Shown here piece after piece: positions 7,543 through 14,922 of a stretch of 16,763 nt of DNA. The position numbers and the translations under genes are program-made. The stretch is taken from contig URVF01000012.1 in assembly GCA_900551185.1 (NCBI GenBank), forward strand, positions 1-16,763, written 5' to 3'. Within the stretch, counting starts at the first letter, position 1, and the number at the start of each line of letters is the position of its first letter. Under the pieces are notes generated by a model, which saw only the letters and a list, made by a program, of their open reading frames with translations, did no database searches and was not told where the DNA came from. This stretch comes from an uncultured Collinsella sp. (GTDB lineage: Bacteria; Actinomycetota; Coriobacteriia; Coriobacteriales; Coriobacteriaceae).

Positions 7543-7576
7543 CCCGCGCGAGGCCACCCCAATCCCCTCGCGCGGG
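7543..7576 (+). repeat. intercistronic hairpin between malQ and glgP
   Basis: A perfect 11-bp GC-rich stem, CCCGCGCGAGG (7543-7553) and CCTCGCGCGGG (7566-7576), with a 12-nt loop, sits 48 nt after malQ and 46 nt before the glgP ATG. It is followed by CTTCTTATG, not a T-run, so it is more likely to cause partial termination or protect mRNA than to end the operon. Confidence 0.75.
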
Positions 7577-7622
7577 CTTCTTATGAATTGCAGACATGAA
7601 ACAACCCATCACAGGAGAAAAC

Positions 7623-9890
7623 ATGCCCCGAATTAACCTCATGGAACTCGCCGAGCAGTCTTTTGGCACCTCGCTCGAGCAGCTCGACGACCGTCGCATT
7701 TACAAACTGCTGGTCAAACTCGTGCAGGAGCGCTCCGCCGCCCGCCCGCTCAACAACGGCAAGAAAAAGCTCTATTACATTTCCGCCGAATTTTTGATCG
7801 GCAAGCTGCTCATCAACAACATGATCGACCTCGGCATCTACGACGAGGTTAAGGACCAGCTCACCGCCGCAGGCCACGACCTCAACAAGATCGAGGAGTT
7901 CGAGGTCGAGCCGTCGCTCGGCAACGGCGGCCTGGGCCGCCTGGCCGCGTGCTTCCTGGATTCCATCGCCACGCTGGGCTTGACCGGCGATGGCGTGGGC
8001 CTCAACTATCACTACGGTCTGTTCCGTCAGCGCTTTGTCGACAACCAGCAGAAGGCCGTCCCCGACGAGTGGCTCGGTGAGCAGGACATCCTAGTCGACG
8101 ATGACCGCTCCTACACCATCGAGTTCGGCGATTTTGCCGTTACCTCCAAGCTCGTCAACATCGATGTGCCCGGTTACGGCCAGCCCAACAAGAACCGCCT
8201 GCGCCTGTTCGACCTGGCGAGCGTCGACGACGGCCTGGTCCCCGGCAGCTCCATCGACTTCGACAAGACCGAGATCGCCAAGAACCTCACCTTGTTCCTC
8301 TACCCCGACGATTCCGACGAGCAGGGCCGCCTGCTTCGCATCTACCAGGAATACTTCATGGTGAGCAACGCCGCCCAGCTCCTGATCGACGAGGCCATCG
8401 AGCGCGGCAGCAACCTGCACGATCTGGCCGATTACGCCGTGGTCCAGATTAACGACACGCACCCCACCATGGTCATCCCCGAGCTCATTCGCTTGCTCAC
8501 CACCGAGCACGGCATCGAGTTTGACGAGGCCGTGACCATCGTACGCTCCATGGTCGCCTACACTAATCACACGATTCTTGCCGAGGCGCTCGAGAAGTGG
8601 CCGCTCACCAGCCTGAAGAAGGTCTCCCCTGCCATCGCCGACATTATCGTCAAGCTCGATGAGATCGCAAAGGCCGAGCACGACGACCCGCGCGTTGCCA
8701 TCATCGACGAATACGACACCGTCCACATGGCCCACATGGACATCCACTTTGGCTTCTCCATCAACGGCGTCGCCGCACTCCACACCAAAATCCTGGAGGA
8801 CACCGAGCTTCATCCGTTCTACGAGATCTATCCCAAGAAGTTCTCCAACAAGACCAACGGCATCACCTTCCGCCGCTGGATCCATGGGGCCAACCCCGCG
8901 CTCGCTAGCCTGCTCGACGATGTGATCGGCACCGACTGGCGCAGCACCGGCAATCTGAGCAAACTCGCCAAGTTCGCCGACGACAAGGACGTTCTTGAGC
9001 GCCTGGCCGCCACCAAGGTCGAGGCCAAGGCCATCATGCGCCAGTTCATGGCGCTCGAGCAGGGCGTGACCATTCCCTCCAACGCCATCATCGACGTCCA
9101 GGTCAAGCGCATCCACGAGTACAAGCGTCAGCAGATGCTCGCGCTCTACATCATCTGGAAGTACCTCGATATCAAGAACGGCAACAGACCTAAGCACCCC
9201 GTCACCATCATCTTTGGCGGCAAGGCGGCGCCTGCCTACACTATCGCGCAGGACATCATCCATCTGATCTTGACGCTGTCGCAGTGGATTGCAAACGACC
9301 CCGACGTGGCTCCCTACCTGCAGGTTGTCATGATCGAGAACTACAACGTCACCGCCGCCGAGCGCGTGATCCCCGCCGCTGACATCTCCGAGCAGATTAG
9401 CCTGGCCTCCAAGGAGGCGAGCGGCACATCCAACATGAAGTTCATGCTCAACGGCGCCCTAACCCTGTGCACGCTCGACGGCGCCAACGTGGAGATTGCC
9501 GAGCTCGTGGGCGACGAGAACATCTATACCTTTGGTGCCTCGTCCAAACAGGTCGAGCAGCTCTACGCCGACGGCACCTATGACGCCGGTGTGCTCTACC
9601 GCAAGCCCGGTATCAAGCTGCTGTTGGACTTTATCACCAACCCCGCCTTTATGGCGACCGGCAACGCCGAGCGCCTGCAGCGCCTGCACGACGACATTAA
9701 GGGCAAGGACTGGTTTATGGCCCTGCTCGACATTGAGGAGTATATCCAGACCAAGGAGCGCGTGCTGGCCGACTATGAGGACCAGGACGCCTGGATGCGC
9801 AAGGCGCTCATCAATATCGCCAACGCCGGCACCTTCTCGTCCGACCGCACCATCTCCCAGTACAACGACGAGATTTGGCACCTGAGCTAA
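7623..9890 (+). CDS. glgP: glycogen/maltodextrin phosphorylase
   Basis: GT35 enzyme that uses phosphate to release glucose-1-phosphate from alpha-1,4-glucan ends, with pyridoxal phosphate as cofactor. The 755 residues are a little shorter than E. coli GlgP or MalP. Visible blocks: YYISAEFLIG (51-60), EPSLGNGGLGRLAACFLDS (96-114), NDTHP (277-281), VQVKRIHEYKR (492-502) and EASGTSNMKFMLNGA. In the last block Lys606 is the residue expected to bind pyridoxal phosphate. The allosteric N-terminal extension of animal enzymes is absent. The ATG at 7623 follows AGGAG at a 5-nt gap; an in-frame ATG at 7596 has no such site. It follows malQ in the same direction, so glucans trimmed by MalQ can be phosphorolysed. 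Sequence alone does not separate a storage glycogen role (GlgP) from a dietary maltodextrin role (MalP); the context favours the latter. Confidence 0.96.
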   Translation: MPRINLMELAEQSFGTSLEQLDDRRIYKLLVKLVQERSAARPLNNGKKKLYYISAEFLIGKLLINNMIDLGIYDEVKDQLTAAGHDLNKIEEFEVEPSLGNGGLGRLAACFLDSIATLGLTGDGVGLNYHYGLFRQRFVDNQQKAVPDEWLGEQDILVDDDRSYTIEFGDFAVTSKLVNIDVPGYGQPNKNRLRLFDLASVDDGLVPGSSIDFDKTEIAKNLTLFLYPDDSDEQGRLLRIYQEYFMVSNAAQLLIDEAIERGSNLHDLADYAVVQINDTHPTMVIPELIRLLTTEHGIEFDEAVTIVRSMVAYTNHTILAEALEKWPLTSLKKVSPAIADIIVKLDEIAKAEHDDPRVAIIDEYDTVHMAHMDIHFGFSINGVAALHTKILEDTELHPFYEIYPKKFSNKTNGITFRRWIHGANPALASLLDDVIGTDWRSTGNLSKLAKFADDKDVLERLAATKVEAKAIMRQFMALEQGVTIPSNAIIDVQVKRIHEYKRQQMLALYIIWKYLDIKNGNRPKHPVTIIFGGKAAPAYTIAQDIIHLILTLSQWIANDPDVAPYLQVVMIENYNVTAAERVIPAADISEQISLASKEASGTSNMKFMLNGALTLCTLDGANVEIAELVGDENIYTFGASSKQVEQLYADGTYDAGVLYRKPGIKLLLDFITNPAFMATGNAERLQRLHDDIKGKDWFMALLDIEEYIQTKERVLADYEDQDAWMRKALINIANAGTFSSDRTISQYNDEIWHLS

Positions 9891-9916
9891 TTTCGTTTCC
9901 TTTACCCATCCTCTTG

Positions 9917-9950
9917 AAAGCGGAGTCGTGGCAACGCGGCTCCGCTTTTT
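9917..9950 (+). terminator. terminator after glgP
   Basis: Stem AAAGCGGAG (9917-9925) with CTCCGCTTT (9940-9948), partly extended inward by CG pairs, then TTTTT ending at 9950. It lies 26 nt past the glgP stop. Confidence 0.9.
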
Positions 9951-9990
9951 GTGCCCGCACGCTACCCTGTGACCCGACTCGACCGAAGAA

Positions 9991-10045
9991 TCTCGATCTG
10001 TAACAGCTGCTCGGTAAAAACGGCCCCAGCTGTTACAGATTGAGA
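9991..10045. repeat. 55-bp palindromic repeat, unit 1
   Basis: Left arm TCTCGATCTGTAACA, right arm TGTTACAGATTGAGA. In this unit the pairing runs on inward by GCTG/CAGC, giving 19-nt arms with one G-T wobble and a 17-nt loop. It belongs to a three-unit array with starts at 9991, 10069 and 10149. Confidence 0.9.
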
Positions 10046-10068
10046 CATACCGCCCCCCCTTGGGTCAA

Positions 10069-10123
10069 TCTCGATCTGTAACATCTAGCAGCTGAAATTC
10101 ACCTTTGGTGTTACAGATTTAGA
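10069..10123. repeat. 55-bp palindromic repeat, unit 2
   Basis: The left arm TCTCGATCTGTAACA is identical to the other two units. The right arm TGTTACAGATTTAGA has one mismatch and one wobble against it. The 25-nt centre differs from unit 1 but shares TCTA at its start and a GAAAT core with unit 3. Unit length is exactly 55 bp. Confidence 0.9.
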
Positions 10124-10148
10124 TGAAATGGTTAGCTCAGCGGAACCG

Positions 10149-10203
10149 TCTCGATCTGTAACATCTAACGTCCGAAATCAGCCTCACCCGTTACAGATCG
10201 AGA
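10149..10203. repeat. 55-bp palindromic repeat, unit 3
   Basis: Left arm TCTCGATCTGTAACA, right arm CGTTACAGATCGAGA: 14 of 15 positions pair, and flanking G/C adds one more pair. The first 19 nt (to TCTA) are identical to unit 2. It is again exactly 55 bp. The spacers are 23 bp (units 1-2) and 25 bp (units 2-3). Confidence 0.9.
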
Positions 10204-10230
10204 CAAACGACCGGTCAGACAGCCCCAACA

Positions 10231-10275
10231 CAAAGAAAGGCTCCCCTCTCGCCCAGTGGACGGGAGGGGAGCCTT
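10231..10275 (-). terminator. terminator of the sugar ABC operon
   Basis: A perfect 12-bp stem AAGGCTCCCCTC (10237-10248) / GAGGGGAGCCTT (10264-10275) is followed on the minus strand by TTTCTTTG. It lies 68 nt beyond the ATPase stop codon. Confidence 0.88.
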
Positions 10276-10343
10276 ATATGTGACCGCGGCAAAAGGATGG
10301 CAATACCGCAGTCGCCCAAAGGGAGGGCCTGGATGCACCGGGC

Positions 10344-11543
10344 CTAGATAAGGTTCTTGCCAGAGACCTTATCGAAGAGGTGGGTCGCGTTCTTCTCGAA
10401 CTTGAACCAGATGGTGTCGCCAGCCTTGAGCGCGCCCTTGGCCTCGAGGTCGACGACGGGGATAATCAGGACAAACTGGCCGTCGGGAGCGGTCACGTGG
10501 ACATGCTCGGTCGAGCCCATGAGCTCGGTCACCTCGACGGTACCCTGGAGCGCGCCCTCCTCGCCCTTGTCGGCAAGCAGGATCTGCTCGGGACGCACGC
10601 CGGCCGTAATCTCCTTCACGTCGCCGCCGTCCCAGTTGAGGGCAAGTTGAGCGCAAGTCTCGGGGGCGAGTGCCACGTTCATATCCTCGGTCTTGACGGT
10701 AAAGCCGTTGCCCGAGCGCACCAGCTGGGCATCGAAGAAGTTCATCTGCGGCACGCCGATGAAGCCGGCGACGAAGATGTTCGCGGGATGGTTGAAGACC
10801 TCCTGCGGCGTGGCGATCTGCTGGACGACGCCGTCCTTCATGACCACGATACGGTCGCCAAGGGTCATGGCCTCGGTCTGGTCGTGAGTAACATAAATGA
10901 ACGTGCCCTTGATCTCGTGGCGCAGCTTAATGAGCTCGGCACGCATCTGGTTACGAAGCTTGGCGTCCAGGTTGGACAGCGGCTCGTCCATCAGGAAGAC
11001 CTTGGGGTCACGCACGATGGCGCGGCCGATAGCGACACGCTGGCGCTGGCCGCCGGAGAGCGCCTTGGGCTTACGGTCGAGGTACTCGGTAATGCCCAGA
11101 ATCTCGGCAGCAGAGCGAACCTTGCGGTCGATCTCGTCCTTGGGAACCTTCTTGAGCTCGAGCGTAAATGCCATGTTCTCGTACACCGTCATATTGGGGT
11201 ACAGAGCGTAGCTCTGGAACACCATGGCGATGTCGCGGTCCTTGGGCGCCACGTCGTTGACACGCTTGCCGTCGATGAGCACATCGCCCGAGGTAATGTC
11301 CTCCAGGCCGGCGACCATGCGCATCGTCGTGGACTTACCGCAGCCAGAGGGGCCAACGAGGACGACGAACTCCTGGTCGTGAACGGTGAGGTTGAAGTCC
11401 TCTACAGCGAGCACACCGTCCTCGGTAACCTTGAGGTTGTGCTTCTTCTCCTCGGTCTTCTTCTTTTTGCCAAAGAAGCCCTTCTTTTTTGACTCGTTGT
11501 TGGGATACACCTTCTGAACATGTTTGAGAACGATCTCGGCCAT
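10344..11543 (-). CDS. malK: sugar ABC transporter ATPase (MalK/MsmX type)
   Basis: Cytoplasmic ATP-hydrolysing subunit that drives CUT1 sugar importers. Of 399 residues, GPSGCGKST (64-72) is Walker A, Gln110 the Q-loop, LSGGQ (162-166) the signature, VFLMDEP (182-188) Walker B and His220 the switch histidine. The C-terminal part from about 240 is the MalK-type regulatory (TOBE/OB) region. Length exceeds the usual 360-375 because of an insert at about residues 15-43, rich in lysine (SKKKGFFGKKKKTEEKK). It lies between the first strand and the segment that normally follows at once (here VLAVEDFNL). The ATG at 11543 follows AAAGG. It is last in the four-gene operon, 68 nt after the permease gene. 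The malK symbol is given by context; MsmX-type ATPases serve several importers and this one might too. Confidence 0.94.
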   Translation of the reverse strand: MAEIVLKHVQKVYPNNESKKKGFFGKKKKTEEKKHNLKVTEDGVLAVEDFNLTVHDQEFVVLVGPSGCGKSTTMRMVAGLEDITSGDVLIDGKRVNDVAPKDRDIAMVFQSYALYPNMTVYENMAFTLELKKVPKDEIDRKVRSAAEILGITEYLDRKPKALSGGQRQRVAIGRAIVRDPKVFLMDEPLSNLDAKLRNQMRAELIKLRHEIKGTFIYVTHDQTEAMTLGDRIVVMKDGVVQQIATPQEVFNHPANIFVAGFIGVPQMNFFDAQLVRSGNGFTVKTEDMNVALAPETCAQLALNWDGGDVKEITAGVRPEQILLADKGEEGALQGTVEVTELMGSTEHVHVTAPDGQFVLIIPVVDLEAKGALKAGDTIWFKFEKNATHLFDKVSGKNLI

Positions 11544-11611
11544 GTCTCTACCTTTCGATATGCGGCGCCGCGCTGAGGGGTGCCGCAGAAACTTGCAAAA
11601 CAGTTACGGCA

Positions 11612-12451
11612 TCAGCCCTTGACGGCACCTGCCACCACGCCGTCGATGATGTACTTCTGACAGAGGATGTACATGATAACGATGGGGATAACGACCATCA
11701 TGATGCAGGCCATCATGGGGCCGAGCTCGACGTGGCCGTAGCCGCCGCGGAAGTACTGGATCAAGATAGGAATGGTCTTGTACTTGGTGGAGTCGAGCGT
11801 AAGGTAGGGCAGCAGGTAGTCGTTCCAAACCCACATGGTCTCGAGAATGCCGACCGAAAGATAGGTGGGCTTCATGATGGGAAGGACAATCTTAAAGAAC
11901 ACCTGGACCGGGTTGCAGCCATCAATCATGGCCGCCTCCTCGATCTCGAGCGGGATGTTCTTTACAAAACCGGCGAACATAAAGACCGCCAGGCCCGCGC
12001 CAAAGCCGAGGTAGATAAAGCAGATGTTGAACGGCGTGTTGAAGCCGATGCGGTCCGCCAAATTGGACAGCGTGAACATGAGCATCTGGAACGGCACGAC
12101 CATCGAGAACACGAACAGGTAATAGAAGAAGTTCGAGATCTTGTTGTTGACACGAACCACGTACCAAGCGCACATGGAGCAGCACACCAAGATCAGCACG
12201 ACCGACGTGACCGTGATGATGAGCGAGTACATAAATGCCGAGGCAAAGCCCTGCTCGTTAAGGGCGTGCATGTAGTTTGCGAGGCCGTTGAACGTCTCGG
12301 GCGTGAGCAGATCGAATGCCGTGGTGGTGCTGATTGCGGTCGCTTTCTTAAAAGAATTAAGCGCAATCATGAACACGGGGTAGATCCACGCGAGCGACAG
12401 GATCGTAAAGAAAATCGAGAGCGCGCGGTTGATAACCTTATCGCGTTTCAT
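11612..12451 (-). CDS. malG: sugar ABC transporter permease, MalG type
   Basis: Inner membrane subunit of a CUT1 carbohydrate importer, 279 residues with about six hydrophobic segments. The first is at about 10-31 and others are at about 75-98, 109-129, 142-162, 195-215 and 245-268. The EAA loop EAAMIDGCNPVQVFFKIVLP (172-191), which docks on the ATPase, is clear, and the C-terminus ends VAGAVKG as in MalG-like proteins (IVAGLTAGAVKG type). Its ATG shares one base with the stop of the upstream permease gene (TAATG), so the two are translationally coupled, with AGGAGGT about 9 nt upstream. Exact sugar is not readable; neighbouring malQ and glgP suggest maltodextrin, and the symbol rests on that. 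Confidence 0.92.
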   Translation of the reverse strand: MKRDKVINRALSIFFTILSLAWIYPVFMIALNSFKKATAISTTTAFDLLTPETFNGLANYMHALNEQGFASAFMYSLIITVTSVVLILVCCSMCAWYVVRVNNKISNFFYYLFVFSMVVPFQMLMFTLSNLADRIGFNTPFNICFIYLGFGAGLAVFMFAGFVKNIPLEIEEAAMIDGCNPVQVFFKIVLPIMKPTYLSVGILETMWVWNDYLLPYLTLDSTKYKTIPILIQYFRGGYGHVELGPMMACIMMVVIPIVIMYILCQKYIIDGVVAGAVKG

Positions 12452-13305
12452 TACTGCTGCACCTCCTTGGACCTCGTGGCCTTAAGCTGGATCATGGAGA
12501 TGGCCACGACCAGGATGCAGAAGATAACCGCCTTGGCCTGACCAATGCCCTGCCATGCGATACCGGCACGCGAATAGAACGTGTTGTAGATGTTCAGGGC
12601 GAGCATCTCGGTGGAGTGCGCGGGGGCGCCGCCGGTAAGGGCGAGGTTCTGGTCGAACAGCTTAAAGCCGTTGGTGATGGACAGGAACAGGCAGATGGTG
12701 ATGGTCGGCATCAGGTTAGGGATCTTAACCTTCCAAAACGTCTGCCATGCCGTAGCGCCGTCGACCTTGGCGGCCTCGATGTAGTCGGACGGAATGGACT
12801 GCAGACCAGCGATGTAGATGATCATCATGTAGCCGACCTGCTGCCACAGGGTCAGGATGATAAGGCCCCAGAAGCCAGCAGCAGAGTTAAGAGCGATGAG
12901 CTGGGCGCCCACGTTGGAGAGCAGGCAGTTGATCAGAATCTGCCAAATGTAGCCCAGCACGATGCCGCCGATCAGGTTAGGCATAAAGAAGATCGTACGG
13001 AAGATGTTGGTGCCTTTGAGTGCCTTGCGGGTGAGCGCCTGCGCAATGGCCAGGGCGATCACGTTGATGAGCACCGTCGACAGGAAGGCAAACGCCACGG
13101 TAAAGAAGAACGACGTGGAGAACTGCGGATCGGACAGCGCGCGCACGTAGTTCTCGATACCGACAAAGTGCGCGTTACTAATGATAATAAACTGGCAGAA
13201 CGAGAGATAGAAGCCCTGGATAAAAGGGATCACGAACCCGATCATAAACGCCAGGCACGTGGGCAGCATAAAGAGCGGCCACCAGCGCTTGAGTGCTTTG
13301 CCCAT
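12451..13305 (-). CDS. malF: sugar ABC transporter permease, MalF type
   Basis: Membrane partner of the MalG-type permease, 284 residues with six predicted hydrophobic segments (first at about 9-38). The EAA loop EAAKVDGATAWQTFWKVKIP is at 177-196. It lacks the large extracytoplasmic loop and extra N-terminal helices of E. coli MalF, as is normal for Gram-positive type CUT1 permeases. The ATG at 13305 follows AAAGGA (GAAAGGACCCTTTTATG). It sits 87 nt after the binding protein gene, with a strong hairpin in the gap, and overlaps the next gene by one base. Confidence 0.92.
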   Translation of the reverse strand: MGKALKRWWPLFMLPTCLAFMIGFVIPFIQGFYLSFCQFIIISNAHFVGIENYVRALSDPQFSTSFFFTVAFAFLSTVLINVIALAIAQALTRKALKGTNIFRTIFFMPNLIGGIVLGYIWQILINCLLSNVGAQLIALNSAAGFWGLIILTLWQQVGYMMIIYIAGLQSIPSDYIEAAKVDGATAWQTFWKVKIPNLMPTITICLFLSITNGFKLFDQNLALTGGAPAHSTEMLALNIYNTFYSRAGIAWQGIGQAKAVIFCILVVAISMIQLKATRSKEVQQ

Positions 13306-13325
13306 AAAAGGGTCCTTTCAATATG

Positions 13326-13361
13326 CAGGGGGCGGGCAAACCAACGTCTGCCCGCCCCCTG
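13326..13361 (-). repeat. intercistronic hairpin between binding protein and permease genes
   Basis: A perfect 13-bp GC-rich stem, CAGGGGGCGGGCA (13326-13338) and TGCCCGCCCCCTG (13349-13361), with a 10-nt loop. It lies 31 nt after the binding protein stop and just before the malF ribosome site. No T-run follows, so it probably stabilises the upstream mRNA or stops only part of transcription. Confidence 0.85.
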
Positions 13362-13392
13362 TCGCTAATCAGATAGCTTGGGCAGCAACTGC

Positions 13393-14709
13393 TTACTCGG
13401 AAGCGGCCTTCTCGGTCTTCCAGCCATCGACGAAGGCGTTCTTGACGCCGTCCCACTTGGTGTTATCGGCAGCGTAGGCAATCAGAGCCTGCTTGAGGTT
13501 CTTCTTCCACTCCTCGGAGGGAATGTAGACGAAGTCCCAAGCGACGGTCTTCTTGCCGTCCTTGGCCATGGCAACGGCCTGCTGCGAGAAGACGTTGGTA
13601 GTCTCCTTGGCGCTCTTGAACGGAGCGGTCAGACCCATCTTGTCGGCGATGATGCTGGTCGGGGTGTCAGCGGTGACGCACCAATACATGAAGTCCTCGG
13701 TGGCCTTCTGGGCATCCTCGGAAGCCTGGGAACTGACGCACCAGTAGTTCTCGCCGCCGGAGCACAGGCCCTGGTTCTCCTCGCCGTCAACACCGATGTA
13801 GATCGGCATCATGCCAATCTGATCGTCGGTCATGCCGGCCTTGACGAGGTCAGAGTAGGCCCAAGAGCCGTTCTGGTAGAAGACGGCCTTGCCGGTTGCG
13901 AACTCGTTGGTGGCGTCGTCGCCGGTCTTGGAAGCAAGCTGCGAAGGATCGCAGGTGGAGTCGGTGATGTACAGGTCGAAGATCTGCTTGTAGTTGTCGA
14001 GGAACTCACCCTTGATCTCGTCGTCCTCCTGGTTGTGCTCCTTCTCAAACTCGTAGTAGAGCGGCATGTTGGCAAGGTGGGTGGTGTAGCGCCAGCTGGA
14101 GGAGTCGTCCATGCCGGCGGAAGTGAAGGCACCCTCGACACCAAGCTCGTCCTTGCGGGCCTGGATGTCATCGGCACAAGCCTTCAGCTTGTCGAAGGAG
14201 TTGATGTCCTCGGCCTTGTAGCCAGCCTTCTCGAGCAGCTGCTTGTTGTAGATGATGCCGAAGCTCTCCTGGACCCAGTCGATGCACACATCCTTGCCGT
14301 CGGACTGCAGAGCCAGGGAGTCGTCAATGAGCTCACCGCGGAGCTTGGTATCGGACAGGTCGGCGCAGTAATCCTTCCAGTTCTTAAGACCGGTGGGGCC
14401 GTTGACCTGGAACAGGGTCGGAGCGGAGCTCTTGGACATCTCGGACTTAAGCTTCTCCTCGTAGGTGTTGGAAGCGGCGGTCACGATCTTGACCTCGACG
14501 CCCTTCTCCTTCTTATAGGCCTTGGCGATCTCCTTCCACTCCTTGTCGACCTCGGGCTTGAATTGGAGGAAGTAGACCTCGGCAGCGTCACCAGAAGCAG
14601 AGGAGCCGGAGCCGGCAGAACCACCGCAACCCACGAGGCCCAGACCAAGAACTGCAGCCGCGGAACCAGCAAAGCCCAGGAACTGCCTTCTGCTCATTTC
14701 GTTCTTCAT
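13393..14709 (-). CDS. malE: sugar-binding lipoprotein of an ABC transporter (MalE type)
   Basis: Extracytoplasmic solute-binding protein of the SBP family 1 kind, 438 residues. It starts MKNEMSRRQFLGFAGS with a full twin-arginine motif SRRQFLG (6-12), followed by a hydrophobic stretch and lipobox LVGC. Cys28 is the expected lipid-modified residue, so it is probably exported folded and anchored in the membrane. A Gly/Ser linker (29-40) leads into the ligand domain (about 44-438), with FATGKAVFYQNGSWAYSDL typical of sugar binders. The ATG at 14709 has AAAGGGTGG about 6 nt upstream; an in-frame GTG at 14727 would place that ribosome site inside the gene. It is first in the operon, followed by two permeases and an ATPase. 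The sugar is inferred from malQ and glgP nearby to be maltose or maltodextrin. Confidence 0.9.
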   Translation of the reverse strand: MKNEMSRRQFLGFAGSAAAVLGLGLVGCGGSAGSGSSASGDAAEVYFLQFKPEVDKEWKEIAKAYKKEKGVEVKIVTAASNTYEEKLKSEMSKSSAPTLFQVNGPTGLKNWKDYCADLSDTKLRGELIDDSLALQSDGKDVCIDWVQESFGIIYNKQLLEKAGYKAEDINSFDKLKACADDIQARKDELGVEGAFTSAGMDDSSSWRYTTHLANMPLYYEFEKEHNQEDDEIKGEFLDNYKQIFDLYITDSTCDPSQLASKTGDDATNEFATGKAVFYQNGSWAYSDLVKAGMTDDQIGMMPIYIGVDGEENQGLCSGGENYWCVSSQASEDAQKATEDFMYWCVTADTPTSIIADKMGLTAPFKSAKETTNVFSQQAVAMAKDGKKTVAWDFVYIPSEEWKKNLKQALIAYAADNTKWDGVKNAFVDGWKTEKAASE

Positions 14710-14817
14710 TACAATCCACCCTTTCACACCGTGGCGGCACCCTTTGCCGCCGCCTTCGGAGATTGGCTCGGGGACTTTGCCCCTTTTGCTGATTTGAACG
14801 ATACGCTATTTGGCTAG

Positions 14818-14829
14818 TTGTTTGAACAA
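14818..14829. promoter_or_regulatory. operator-like palindrome, ABC operon site 1
   Basis: TTGTTTGAACAA differs from the palindrome TTGTTTAAACAA at one central base. It lies downstream of the proposed promoter, about 109 nt before the binding protein ATG and 75 bp from the second site. Confidence 0.5.
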
Positions 14830-14875
14830 GTATTACTAGAGCGGTAGAAAAACTTCGGTGAACGGTAATTTCAAC

Positions 14876-14904
14876 TTGATACTTGACAAGTTTTGTATAA
14901 ACAA
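14876..14904 (-). promoter_or_regulatory. candidate promoter of the sugar ABC operon
   Basis: On the minus strand TTGTTT (14904-14899), a 17-bp spacer and TATCAA (14881-14876). The -35 box is part of the operator-like palindrome at 14893-14904. Other AT-rich hexamers nearby could serve instead, so the exact boxes are uncertain. The leader to the ATG would be about 160 nt. Confidence 0.35.
14893..14904. promoter_or_regulatory. operator-like palindrome, ABC operon site 2
   Basis: TTGTATAAACAA is one base away from TTGTTTAAACAA, and one base from the TreR box TTGTATATACAA that I recall for Bacillus subtilis. It overlaps the proposed -35 box of the ABC operon. Confidence 0.55.
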
Positions 14905-14922
14905 TTATTTGTTATCAAATGC

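Larger units (their letters stand above)
9891..10343. other. 453-bp convergent gap between glgP and the ABC ATPase gene
   Basis: The gap holds, in order, the glgP terminator (9917-9950), three 55-bp palindromic repeats (9991-10203) and the terminator of the opposing ABC operon (10231-10275). The remaining 68 bp before the ATPase stop show nothing I can name. No protein gene is seen. Confidence 0.85.

Noticed and set aside
9991..10203. Three-unit array as a CRISPR or an integron attC array
   Set aside because: The units are 55-bp palindromes with variable centres, the spacers are only 23 and 25 bp, and no cas or integrase gene is present. The arms do not fit the RYYYAAC/GTTRRRY core of attC sites.
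13378..14817. 479-codon open frame on the plus strand opposite the sugar-binding protein gene
   Set aside because: It mirrors the real gene, has no recognisable domain and a low-complexity Leu/Val/Gly-rich translation. Long antisense frames are expected from GC-rich codon bias.
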